Source: Putridiphycobacter sp965230485
GTDB lineage: Bacteria; Bacteroidota; Bacteroidia; Flavobacteriales_D; Crocinitomicaceae
Assembly: GCA_965230485.1 (NCBI GenBank)
Contig: CBDDLA010000001.1
Coordinates: forward strand, 1,426,001-1,490,000
DNA length: 64,000 bases
Direction: 5' to 3'
The notes under the pieces were generated by a model. It was not told where the DNA came from, ran no database searches, and was given only the letters and a program-made list of their open reading frames with translations. Positions 9,222 to 18,900 of this stretch are shown piece after piece (position 1 is the stretch's first letter; each line of letters opens with the position of its first letter). A program made the position numbers and the translations under genes.

Positions 9222-10424
9222 TTGTTATCAGGAAAAAAAATATTGGTTGGGGTAACTGGCAGCATTGCCGCCTATAAAACAGCCATATTAGTCCGAGAAT
9301 TAATAAAATTAGAGGCTGAAGTCAAAGTAATAATGACTTCGGCCTCTTCTGATTTTATATCCCCCTTAACCTTAGCTACACTTTCAAAAAAACCAGTGGC
9401 TATTGACTTTGTAAAAAATGCCAATGGAGAGTGGGAGAATCATGTTGAATTAGGACTTTGGGCTGATGCCTTTGTTATTGCTCCTTTAACGGCAAGCTCT
9501 TTATCTAAGCTTGTTGACGGAAATTCTGATAATTTACTTATTGCAACCTACCTAAGCGCCAGGTGCCCTGTATGGGTAGCCCCTGCCATGGATCTTGATA
9601 TGTTCCAGCATTCCTCCACTTTGCATAACTTAGCTGAGCTAAGAAAAACTGGTGTTTCAATTATTGAACCCACATCCGGTGAATTAGCTAGTGGTCTTGA
9701 AGGAAAAGGAAGAATGGAAGAACCAGAAGTCATTGCTGAAGTCATTGCTGATTATTTTACACCGAATGGTCCGCTAAAGGGAAAATCTGTTTTGATAACC
9801 GGGGGACCTACCTATGAAGCCATTGACCCTGTAAGGTTTATTGGAAACCATTCAAGTGGAAAAACTGGTGTGATTATAGCCAATGAGTGTGCTAAACGTG
9901 GTGCAAATGTCACCTTAATCTTAGGTCCATCAATTCATAAGACTAACCACCCTAATATTGACCAAATCAACGTTAAATCAGCAGATGAAATGCTGCTAGC
10001 GACACAAAAGCATTGGGAACATTCAGATTTAGGGATTTTTAGTGCTGCTGTTGCTGATTATAAACCAAAAATACAAGCTAATCAGAAAATAAAGAAGAAA
10101 TCTGAAGAATTAACCATTGAATTAGTCAAAAACCCAGATATTCTGGCTTGGGCAGGCTATCAAAAGAAAACCAATCAATATCTAGTTGGATTTGCATTGG
10201 AGACTAATAATGAAGTAAAGCATGCAACCGAAAAGTTAGAACGAAAAAATTTAGACCTTTTAATTTTAAACTCTTTAAACGACAAAGGAGCTGGTTTTGG
10301 TTATGATACCAATAAGGTTAGTTTTATTAAGCCGAACAATATTTTAGTTAACTTTGAGTTAAAACAAAAGTCATTAATGGCAGTTGACATTTTAAACGAA
10401 ATTGAAAAAGATTTAATTAAATGA
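9222..10424 (+). CDS. coaBC: Bifunctional CoaBC (PPC decarboxylase / PPC synthetase)
   Basis: This 400-residue enzyme makes 4'-phosphopantothenoyl-cysteine and decarboxylates it in coenzyme A synthesis. The N-terminal flavoprotein domain (about 1-185) starts with KKILVGVTGSIAAYK and contains the catalytic-type His in ENHVELG. The CoaB domain (about 190-400) has ITGGPTYEAIDPVRFI, DYKP and the NPDIL segment. The start codon is TTG at 9222; no ATG fits, since the glycine-rich fold begins five residues in. In the CoaC half the usual PAMN reads PAMD, and the catalytic Cys position of E. coli Dfp (ACG..G.GRM) reads ASG..G.GRM. The downstream porD gene overlaps by 4 bp. Confidence 0.94.
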   Translation: MLSGKKILVGVTGSIAAYKTAILVRELIKLEAEVKVIMTSASSDFISPLTLATLSKKPVAIDFVKNANGEWENHVELGLWADAFVIAPLTASSLSKLVDGNSDNLLIATYLSARCPVWVAPAMDLDMFQHSSTLHNLAELRKTGVSIIEPTSGELASGLEGKGRMEEPEVIAEVIADYFTPNGPLKGKSVLITGGPTYEAIDPVRFIGNHSSGKTGVIIANECAKRGANVTLILGPSIHKTNHPNIDQINVKSADEMLLATQKHWEHSDLGIFSAAVADYKPKIQANQKIKKKSEELTIELVKNPDILAWAGYQKKTNQYLVGFALETNNEVKHATEKLERKNLDLLILNSLNDKGAGFGYDTNKVSFIKPNNILVNFELKQKSLMAVDILNEIEKDLIK

Positions 10425-11329
10425 AATCAATCATAACTTTTATTATTCTAGCTTTTAGCACAACTTTATTTTCGCAAGAGTTCAATTGTCAGGTTACGGT
10501 TACTAGTACACCGCAAATGTCACCAACTGCCAATGAATTAGAAGTTTTTGAAGACTTGGAGAATAATGTTAAGGAATTCATGAATACAACAGTTTGGACC
10601 AGTGATGTTTTCGAAATTGAAGAACGCATTAACATGAGTATTCTCATTACGCTTTCTGAAAAAAATGGAACAGATGGCTATGGCGGCACCATTCAATTTC
10701 AAGCTACTCGTCCAGTATATAATGCGGCTTATAATACCATTATCTTTAATCACATTGATAAAGACTTTAATATTATATACCTTAGGAATACAGCCCTATT
10801 GTTTTCAATTGACCGATACCGATCGAACTTAACCTCCATGCTGGCATTTTATTCCTACATGGTTTTGGGCTATGATTATGATAGCTTTTCGTTAAAAGGA
10901 GGTACTGAGTATTTCATAAAAGCGCAGCAAATTGCAACTAATGCTAAGGAATTTAATAGAGATACGGATTGGGACCCAAATAAAAAAGGAAATAGAAATA
11001 CCAGATATTATTTAATGGATAATGCCATTCAATCGCTATTTGAACCAATCAGAACAACCTATTACAACTATCACCGCTTAGGACTTGATGTGATGTATGA
11101 TGACCCAGAAACAGCAAGAAAAGTGATTTTACAAAGTATTACTGCCCTTGATAGAGTTCAAAGATCAAGACCAGGTTCACTTAACCTACAGGTGTTTTTT
11201 AATTCCAAATCTGGTGAATTGATTAATTTATTCTCTCAAGCACCTGATACACGACAAAAGAATACTGCCGTTAATATTTTGAAGCGATTAGATCCGATCA
11301 ATGCTTCAAAATATGATGATATTCTGTAA
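10421..11329 (+). CDS. porD: DUF4835 protein, putative T9SS component PorD
   Basis: This 302-residue secreted protein has a signal peptide (about 1-18, ending FSQ) and the family-typical mature start EFNCQVTV. It belongs to DUF4835, which is widely annotated as the type IX secretion protein PorD in Bacteroidota; its molecular role is little known. Conserved-looking features are the GGTIQFQATRPVY strand and a C-terminal helical region. It overlaps coaBC by 4 bp and is followed 9 nt later by recN, which is the usual gene order. Confidence 0.82.
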   Translation: MKSIITFIILAFSTTLFSQEFNCQVTVTSTPQMSPTANELEVFEDLENNVKEFMNTTVWTSDVFEIEERINMSILITLSEKNGTDGYGGTIQFQATRPVYNAAYNTIIFNHIDKDFNIIYLRNTALLFSIDRYRSNLTSMLAFYSYMVLGYDYDSFSLKGGTEYFIKAQQIATNAKEFNRDTDWDPNKKGNRNTRYYLMDNAIQSLFEPIRTTYYNYHRLGLDVMYDDPETARKVILQSITALDRVQRSRPGSLNLQVFFNSKSGELINLFSQAPDTRQKNTAVNILKRLDPINASKYDDIL

Positions 11330-11334
11330 TTTTG
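11327..11334 (+). promoter_or_regulatory. -7 element immediately before recN
   Basis: TAATTTTG matches TAnnTTTG and ends exactly 4 nt before the recN ATG. It partly overlaps the porD stop codon. Transcription starting here would give a leaderless recN mRNA. Confidence 0.5.
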
Positions 11335-11338
11335 TCCC

Positions 11339-12997
11339 ATGCTAAGCCGTTTAACCATTTCAAACTTTGCGTTGATTGATAACTTGAACCTATCATTTAA
11401 AAATGGTTATTCCGTAATTACTGGTGAAACAGGAGCGGGTAAATCCATTATTCTAAAAGCGCTTAACCTATTACTGGGAGACAGGGCAGATTATAGCGTC
11501 ATCAAGGTAAAGCAAGAAAAATGTATTATAGAAGCTGAATTTAATATTCGGTCGTTAAATCTGGAGAAAGCATTTAACAATTGGGACGTTGATTATGACG
11601 AAAACACCATTATAAGACGAGAATTTACACCAAGCGGTAAATCCAGATTGTTTATCAATGATACCCCAACCACATTGAATACCTTAAAATCTTTAGGTGG
11701 TAAGCTCATTAAAATTCATGCTCAGCACGAAACATTAGACCTGTTTGACAGACAGTTTCAAATGGATGCACTTGATTCTTTAGCTGAACATACGACTTTG
11801 GTAAAAGCTTATGCCAAGGCATATGCTAATTACAAGCACTTAATTAAAACGCTTAATGACCTTGAAGAAAAAGCCAGTGAACAGAAAAAAGCTAAAGGAT
11901 ATACCCAATTTTTAATTGAAGAGTTTGAAAAGGCCAACTTTAAAAACATAGATGTTGACGCATTGATAAAAGAAGCTGACCAATTAGATAATTGGGAGCA
12001 TATTCAACTCCAACTATCAACAAGCTTAGATGTACTCGCGAATGACAGTATGGGACCTGCTCAATCATTAAGAATTGGTATTGATGCTTTGCAAAAAATA
12101 AGTCATCTCTCTAAAAAGTATCAAAGTCTTTTGGAAAGGTTTCAATCCGTAAAAATTGAAATTGAAGACGTAGAATCAGAACTGTCGGATATCGTTTCAA
12201 GCGCTGAAATTGATGAAGAACGGGCTCAAATCGTCCAAAGTCAAATTCAGGATATTAATAGTTTGCTTCATAAACATAATGCCAGTAATGGCGCTGAACT
12301 CACCCAAATATTGAGCGGGCTGGAAACTGAATTAACTTCTTTTGCCAATTTGGAAAATGATATCGACCAACTAAAGCAGGATATTCATAAGCAAAAAAAT
12401 GAATTAGTAGAGTTGGCATCAGAAATGACAACGAATAGAACGTCCACGTTACCTCGTTTTGAAAAATCTGTCAACAAAGTACTTCATGAATTGGGCATGT
12501 CTAATGCTGAGTTAAAATTAGAATTATCCCGTTCAGAAGACCTAACAAAAAACGGATACGATACTGTTCAGTTTTTATTCAAAACGAATTTAGGAGGTCA
12601 TTTTTTACCGATTTCAAAAACGGCTTCAGGTGGAGAATTATCACGGTTAATGTTAAGTATTTTACACATTACCGCTGGTGTGCAACATTTACCAGTGCTA
12701 TTTTTTGATGAAATAGACACCGGTTTATCTGGAGAAGTGGCTTCCAAAATGGCTAATTTATTTGCTAAAATGGGACAGCATACGCAATTGATCAGTATCT
12801 CCCACTTACCTCAAATTGCGGGTAAAGCCAGTACCCATTACCACGTCTATAAAACGGTTGATTCAAATACCACTATTACTAAAGTTAAAGAGTTAGACAA
12901 CCAAGAACGAATCAATGAACTGGCTAAAATGATGAGTGGTGAAAGTGTGACCAAAAATGCCATTGAAAATGCCAAGCAATTGCTCGAATTAGTATGA
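11339..12997 (+). CDS. recN: DNA repair ATPase RecN
   Basis: This 552-residue SMC-like ATPase acts in double-strand break repair. It starts with the family's MLSRLTISNFALID. The Walker A is GETGAGKS (about residues 28-35) and a long coiled-coil region follows through about 155-370. The C-terminal half has the ABC signature (TASGGELSRLMLS) and Walker B (PVLFFDEIDTGLSG). The start is firm because the family begins with this motif. It overlaps the next gene by 4 bp (ATGA type), so the DUF423 gene is likely coupled. Confidence 0.96.
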   Translation: MLSRLTISNFALIDNLNLSFKNGYSVITGETGAGKSIILKALNLLLGDRADYSVIKVKQEKCIIEAEFNIRSLNLEKAFNNWDVDYDENTIIRREFTPSGKSRLFINDTPTTLNTLKSLGGKLIKIHAQHETLDLFDRQFQMDALDSLAEHTTLVKAYAKAYANYKHLIKTLNDLEEKASEQKKAKGYTQFLIEEFEKANFKNIDVDALIKEADQLDNWEHIQLQLSTSLDVLANDSMGPAQSLRIGIDALQKISHLSKKYQSLLERFQSVKIEIEDVESELSDIVSSAEIDEERAQIVQSQIQDINSLLHKHNASNGAELTQILSGLETELTSFANLENDIDQLKQDIHKQKNELVELASEMTTNRTSTLPRFEKSVNKVLHELGMSNAELKLELSRSEDLTKNGYDTVQFLFKTNLGGHFLPISKTASGGELSRLMLSILHITAGVQHLPVLFFDEIDTGLSGEVASKMANLFAKMGQHTQLISISHLPQIAGKASTHYHVYKTVDSNTTITKVKELDNQERINELAKMMSGESVTKNAIENAKQLLELV

Positions 12998-13377
12998 GAA
13001 AATCCATTACCATAACTGGCGTATTATTTATCATTTTATCCATTATTCTTGGTGCAATTGCGGCCCATAGCCTCGAAAAAATTGTATCTGAGGACTTAAT
13101 TGTTTCATTCGAAAAAGGGGTGAAATATCTGATTTACGCTGGCTTTGGTTTATTGATTATGGGGTTAAATGCCGATAAGTTTGGCTTTGACATAAACTGG
13201 GCCTACCGTATCATTACCATTGGTACCCTTCTGTTTTCAGGCAACATTTTCGTTTACATTTTTCACGAACACTATCCCGTACTTAAATCGTTCGTTCATA
13301 TTGTACCCATAGGAGGGTTATTAATGATTGTTGGCTGGGGTATTGTGCTTTATCAGCTCTTCAGAACATCAAAGTAG
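12994..13377 (+). CDS. DUF423-family membrane protein
   Basis: This 127-residue inner-membrane protein has four predicted transmembrane helices (about 5-27, 45-60, 70-92 and 100-122). The GAIAAHSLE segment at the first helix end and overall length match the DUF423 (YgdD) family, whose function is not established. It is coupled to recN by a 4-bp overlap. Its 3' end overlaps the convergent tsaB by 9 bp. Confidence 0.85.
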   Translation: MRKSITITGVLFIILSIILGAIAAHSLEKIVSEDLIVSFEKGVKYLIYAGFGLLIMGLNADKFGFDINWAYRIITIGTLLFSGNIFVYIFHEHYPVLKSFVHIVPIGGLLMIVGWGIVLYQLFRTSK

Positions 13378-14049
13378 CTTCTTAGGTTTTCCTGCAATAA
13401 AATCCTTTAAATAATAAGGTTCGCAATACGCTAGATCTTCAAATGCCTTTAACTTGTATTTTTCTTCAGCCAATGAAATCATTCCCAGAGCCGATACCTC
13501 GGTCGATAGATTGAAAACAGCATTTGGGTGATTGATCAATGCCATGCATTTTTCAGCCCCGGGCCCCAAAAATTCGATTTTGTGTTTCTCCAAAAGGTCT
13601 TGATATGATGTTTCATCAATCACCTTGGCTTCTACCTCTGTAATCGTTTCTAACCTTGAATCGAATAAAGCAGTGTAGACTTCCAGCCGCCTTGCATCAA
13701 ACATGGGGCAAATTAACACATCCTTATTTTTATCCGATAAATTGGCCAGAGACTCCAAGGAACTAATACCAATTAATGGAATACCAAGTCCGTACCCTAG
13801 TCCTTTAGCGGTAGATACCCCAATTCTCAAACCAGTATACGATCCGGGACCCATACTGACGGCTAATGCCTCTAAATCGGACAGCTGATAATCTAGCGGT
13901 TCGAAAAGAGACTCAATAAACGGATTAAGATTTTCGGAATGAGAAAATTGTTCTGTTTTTGTTTCTTTTTTAGCAATTAAAATACCGTCTTTAGCAAGTG
14001 CAACCGAACAAACCTTGGTCGCCGTTTCAATTGATAAAATCAGTGCCAT
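13369..14049 (-). CDS. tsaB: tRNA threonylcarbamoyladenosine biosynthesis protein TsaB
   Basis: This 226-residue ASKHA-fold protein is the non-catalytic partner of TsaD in the t6A37 modification of ANN-decoding tRNAs. The N-terminal strand MALILSIETATKVCSVAL and the nucleotide-binding AVSMGPGSYTGLRIGVSTAKGL segment are diagnostic. The length is typical, and the start is 3 nt after the upstream ompA gene, so the pair is probably one operon. Its tail overlaps the DUF423 gene on the other strand. Confidence 0.95.
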   Translation of the reverse strand: MALILSIETATKVCSVALAKDGILIAKKETKTEQFSHSENLNPFIESLFEPLDYQLSDLEALAVSMGPGSYTGLRIGVSTAKGLGYGLGIPLIGISSLESLANLSDKNKDVLICPMFDARRLEVYTALFDSRLETITEVEAKVIDETSYQDLLEKHKIEFLGPGAEKCMALINHPNAVFNLSTEVSALGMISLAEEKYKLKAFEDLAYCEPYYLKDFIAGKPKKLL

Positions 14050-14052
14050 GTT

Positions 14053-15240
14053 TTATTTAATAATCATAATTTCTACCCTTCTATTTGCATCTTCTTGCTC
14101 CAAAGAGCTCGGATTTGGATAAATCATTTGTGTATTGCCAAAACCTTTGTATTGCACTCTATCTTTTGAAATACCATTCTCTATTAAATATTTGTAAGCC
14201 ATTTTTGCCCGCTCTTCTGACAACTTCATTACTCTGCTTTTTGCACCATAGCCTGGCGCATTCACATGACCTTGAATCTCAATTTTTGTGTCGCTATTCA
14301 CCACCATAAAGTCTAATAATCTTTTTAACGCCACTTTTGAAATAGGCAGGAATTCTTTTGATTCCGGTAAAAACCTTAAACCAACCATTTTTAGTTTTTT
14401 CCCAGGTCTTAAAGGTTCAATATTCACCACAATTTCATTATCTCGGCCCGCTTGATACTTACGTTCCTGAATTTCTAAAAAATACCCCTTAGCATTTACA
14501 ACAATTTCAATACCTTTTGATGGTCTGGCATCAAAAATAAAATCTGAGCCCTGGTATAATTTATCATCTATAAACATCCCTAAGATGCTCAAATTGGCAT
14601 CTACCGGAGCACCGGTATTTTTGTCTCTTATTCTTACCGTTAAAGCTTTGTATCTTGAATTCATTTTATAGTCCTGCACAATGGCATCATTTTGAGCAAT
14701 ATCCCCTTCCAGACTATACTTTACTTTAATGATGCCGGTATGGCTGGAATTAGAGTGAATCAATAAATAATAAACATCTAGTGGCTCTGTTGTAATGGTA
14801 TTTTTTAAGCTCTGATCGGCATTCGCCTCCTCAGTTTTCTTTAGCCCTTTTGTTTTTACAGATAGGCTATCTTTTCTGATCGGAACTGCAGTACCCTTTA
14901 ATAAGTCATTACACAGGTCTCCTGTTTCGTCTTTATATAAATAGTAATTAAAGTCAAAACTAGCTTCCGAAGATATTTCAAACCCGAACTCTCCTTTCAG
15001 ATTAGGCTCTAGTTTAAGCCAAACTGAATTGGTTTCAAAATTTTCCGGAAAGGTTTTTTCTAAATCACGCACCGTTCCAAAATTGCCCGGTAACTGTATG
15101 TTTGATTCTTCATAATTGGTCACCTCAACCGCCCCTATACAATCGGCAATTGATGATTCATACTCTTCTTCATTTTGAGCAAAACCACGATTAAGACCAC
15201 TCAGCAACATTAATCCAATAAATAACATTTTAAAACGCAT
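14053..15240 (-). CDS. OmpA-family outer membrane protein
   Basis: This 395-residue protein has a signal peptide (about 1-21, ending GFAQ), a beta-rich middle region of unknown fold (about 22-280) and a C-terminal OmpA/MotB peptidoglycan-binding domain (about 290-395). The domain shows KIEIQGHVNAPG, LSEERAKMAYKYLIENGI and the closing DANRRVEI motif. It probably anchors the outer membrane to peptidoglycan. It is directly upstream of tsaB. No obvious promoter of the TAnnTTTG type was found upstream. Confidence 0.86.
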   Translation of the reverse strand: MRFKMLFIGLMLLSGLNRGFAQNEEEYESSIADCIGAVEVTNYEESNIQLPGNFGTVRDLEKTFPENFETNSVWLKLEPNLKGEFGFEISSEASFDFNYYLYKDETGDLCNDLLKGTAVPIRKDSLSVKTKGLKKTEEANADQSLKNTITTEPLDVYYLLIHSNSSHTGIIKVKYSLEGDIAQNDAIVQDYKMNSRYKALTVRIRDKNTGAPVDANLSILGMFIDDKLYQGSDFIFDARPSKGIEIVVNAKGYFLEIQERKYQAGRDNEIVVNIEPLRPGKKLKMVGLRFLPESKEFLPISKVALKRLLDFMVVNSDTKIEIQGHVNAPGYGAKSRVMKLSEERAKMAYKYLIENGISKDRVQYKGFGNTQMIYPNPSSLEQEDANRRVEIMIIK

Positions 15241-15326
15241 ACTCCTGTTTTTTTGGGTTAAATTTACATTCTCTTACCGCAATCAGCCTGCTAAGGTTAC
15301 ATTTTAAGAGCGTAAGGTCTAAAATT

Positions 15327-15334
15327 TAAGTTTG
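15327..15334 (+). promoter_or_regulatory. -7 element for truncated haemoglobin gene
   Basis: TAAGTTTG matches TAnnTTTG and ends exactly 4 nt before the ATG at 15339, implying a leaderless transcript. Confidence 0.55.
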
Positions 15335-15338
15335 AACA

Positions 15339-15707
15339 ATGGTTAATAATTTTTATGACACACTTGGAGAAGAAAGGCTAACACACTTATTGGATAGCTT
15401 TTACGACAAAGTTTTTGAGAGCCCCATTATTTCATCATTATTTCAAAATACACCAAAGGATGAAATTAAAAGAAAGCAAAAATTGTTCTTAACTCAGTTT
15501 TTAGGTGGTCCGCCACTCTATACCGAAACCATTGGCCCACCTAAAATGAGACTGCGTCATATCCCCCACCGAATTACTGTCGAAGCCAAAGATGAATGGT
15601 TAAAATGCATGAAAGAAGCCATTCAGGAATTGGACTGGGATGATAGAAATAAGTATGTCCTCTACACCTGTTTTCCCAAGCTAGCGGAACATATGGTGAA
15701 TAGTTAA
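15339..15707 (+). CDS. Group II truncated haemoglobin
   Basis: This 122-residue single-domain haem protein is of the 2-on-2 globin fold, probably binding O2 or NO. The FLGGPPLYTETIGPP segment and the MRLRHIPHRI segment, where the RH histidine is the proximal haem ligand, match group II (HbO/YjbI) proteins. The usual GHP in this family reads GPP here. It is a single-gene unit between divergent ompA and the T9SS protease, with its own -7 element. A role in oxygen or NO handling follows from the family only. Confidence 0.87.
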   Translation: MVNNFYDTLGEERLTHLLDSFYDKVFESPIISSLFQNTPKDEIKRKQKLFLTQFLGGPPLYTETIGPPKMRLRHIPHRITVEAKDEWLKCMKEAIQELDWDDRNKYVLYTCFPKLAEHMVNS

Positions 15708-15776
15708 TGCTCATCAAACTTAATATATTTTAAATCAAAAAATTGAATATCAAAATTTTGTACAGTATTAATATTA

Positions 15777-15867
15777 GTAAGTAAATGTTTACTTACAAAG
15801 TAATGCGGTTTTACAAGCTCTGAAATACTTGTTTTTAATTATTCTAAAAATCACTAATACTAGTGAT
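15777..15867 (+). promoter_or_regulatory. Two dyad sites upstream of the S8 protease gene
   Basis: Site one is GTAAGTAAA-TG-TTTACTTAC (15777-15796), with 9-bp perfect arms. Site two is ATCACTA-ATAC-TAGTGAT (15850-15867), with 7-bp arms. A one-mismatch -7-like TGTATTTG (15867-15874) directly follows site two. Both look like operator sites for dimeric regulators of the protease operon; the regulator is unknown. Confidence 0.5.
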
Positions 15868-15928
15868 GTATTTGATGAATAAGATGTGTTTATTATCAGC
15901 ACACTTTAACAAACCTAAAATACCGTGT

Positions 15929-18900
15929 ATGAAAAATTTAATCTCAATTGCAATATGTTTTGTGGTAGTTATTGGTGCAACTCATGCTAATGCCCAAAGA
16001 ACCTATATCAATCAGGAATGGTCATCTTCATCAGGCGCACAAGGCGTCATTGAGCGTGCCGCATCCGTGACTGACAATTCAAATAATGTCATCATAGTCA
16101 GTAATTCCATCAATAGCTCAGGGCATACAGATGTGGTGGTGGCGAAATACGACGCTGAGGGTGTTTTACTATGGACACAATTCTATGATGGAGCGGCGAA
16201 TGGAGACGATTACGGTGTAGATGTAGCCATTAACAGCAATAACGAAATAGTGGTGATTGCCAGCATCTTTTCTGGCGCAAATAATACCGATATCGCACTG
16301 TTAGAATATAGCCCTACAGGCACACTGAATTCTGCTACTTTATGGGCCGGCAGTGCCGGGGGACATGATGCCCCTGCAGACCTGGTAATTGATAATTCCA
16401 ATAATGTTTACGTTGTGGGTGCAACTGAAGCCAGTAATGGGTTTTCCGATTATATTATTCTCAAATACAACTCAAGTGGAGTGCTGAGTTGGTCACAAAT
16501 CTATAATTACAATAACTTGCATGATGCGGCTACCAGCGTTGCCTTGAGTGGCACTAATCTAATAGTATCTGGTGCTTCAGCCTCCAGTAGCACCAATTGG
16601 GATTATGCGGTGCTTAACCTCAATGCCAGCAATGGAGGCATCACGAGCACCCAGCGAAGTGCCGTGACGGGTGCTGGTCTCGACCAACCCTTAGCCGTGA
16701 ATATTGATGCTAACAATAATGTATACATCACGGGTTATGTTGAACAAAGCGGACAGAAAGACATTCGGACCTTAAAATTTGATGCCAATTTCAGCTTACA
16801 ATGGATCGCCAATTATACGGGTACTTATGATGACATTGGCACAACCGTTGATGCTGATAATGCAGGGAATGTGTATGTGGGAGGCTCAACCAAAGACCAA
16901 TACGGGAAAACGGATTACCTATTGATAAAATATAATGCGTCTGGCACGCAGCAGTGGGTGAAGCAATATGGCAACGGTGTAGGAGTAGACACCTATGGCG
17001 CCGACCATTTAGTAGTGGTGAATAATCAAAGTATTCTCGTCACCGGAACCGTGAACAATGGCGGTGAAGTTGATTTTATGACCCTCTCCTATTCATTGTC
17101 TGGCACCTTACAATTTGCCGAAGATTACGACGCTAACGGAGCAGATGATGTGGCGAGCGACATTACCATTAGTGGCAATAGCTTCTACATTACGGGCACT
17201 TCCACCACCAATGGTGTTCGGTCGACAACGGTAGTTAAATACGAGAAATGGGTGAAAGCCGAAACCCCTGTTTATGATGCCAACGGAGATCCCTCGTTTG
17301 TTGATGATGAACTATTGATTCGCTTTAATCCTGACGACCTGACAGGAACTAAAATTAACAATCCAGACATCAAGTGGGGCACCCTCGAAGATTTTGTATC
17401 TGCATCTGCCCTCAATACCATTGGGGATAGCGTGGGTTATGATATTAAGCGGTTACATTGTTACAAACTGTATCCTCGCTTTACGGCGTATGATACCATT
17501 GCCATAGCCCATGATGGCGATACTGTTGACTTGCCACCGTTTTACGCCACTTTTGGTGTTGTTTTACCTGCCGATACCGACGATAGTACTGCCTATATGA
17601 ACTTCAATTCTGCCGCCCCTCAGGTTTGGATCACTGCCTATAACCAATATGCCTATACCCTGGCCAATGCCAATGACCCTTTTTACCTCTCCGATCAGGA
17701 CGGACTTCATGGCGCGGCTTACCCAAATGCCCATATCAATATTGAACCAGCCTGGAATTATACCACAGGAGATTCTTCTATCATTGTAGGCGTCTATGAT
17801 TCTGGCATCAATAATATCCATTTTGACATGACCACCAATAGTGCTTTAAGTGGTTCTGTGGTAAAAGATGGATGGGATTATGTGAATGATTATGATTTCA
17901 GCACTGATACTTACCCTGATAATTTTGGACATGGTTCAGCGGTGTCTTGCATCATTGGCGCACTCCGAAATAATAATGGAGGGATGGCAGGGATAGCTGG
18001 TGGTGATAATGGAAACCCAGGGGTGACTTTGCATGATATGAAAATATTTGATACCATCACAGGCTCCTGTTCAGAGCAATTAGCAAGTCCTATAAGTGTA
18101 GCCGCTGACGCCATATTAGACGGCGCGATTGTTAAAAACGACCTCCGTATTTCGGTTGCACAACATGTTATGAATCATAGTTGGAGCTATGGCAGCTTTG
18201 TTGGCGGGACTTTGATTTTAGGTATTAATCCACTGATACGTGAAGCGTTTATTAAAGCTTATGAAATGGGGATACCTATGGTGGTAGCCTCTGGTAATAA
18301 AGGTAATGCTGGTCCAAACCCTTGTGCAGGTACCCATACCCTTCTGGCTTCTATGGATGATAATTATGTATTAAAAGTCGGTGGTAACGACACGACCGGA
18401 GCACGGGCTGATTTTTCCAGTTGTAGTTACCATGTAGACGTTATTGCTCCAGCGACCGCTAATTTATATGCCAATATGGATAATTACACGAATTTTTTTA
18501 CCGATCATTTAGCGGTAGACACCTGTCAGTCAAGTGTGCTCAATGGTACCTCCTTTGCCGCACCACATGTGGCGGGAGTAGCCGCTTTAATGCTTAGTTA
18601 TTATAATCAAGTTGGTGCACCTGAGCAGTTTTCACCTGAAGACATTGAAGAATTAATGTCTAGACATGCCACAGATATCACTTCTGGTAATAATCAAGTT
18701 GGTCATGATGATGAAACGGGATGGGGGCGAATGGATGCGGGAAGATTATTTGATAGCATTCAATACCCTAAATTCCTGATTCAACATGAAGTGTTCTATC
18801 CTCAATTGAATCATATCCAGAGCACAATAACCGTCCCGCAGGAAACCTGTATTGAACAATCCTATTATGGTATAGCCGCAGGTTACGCGGATGTGAAAGT

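Noticed and set aside
15863..15928. Upstream ATG for the S8 protease
   Set aside because: It would add 22 residues before a clear signal peptide and lies within the dyad and promoter region.
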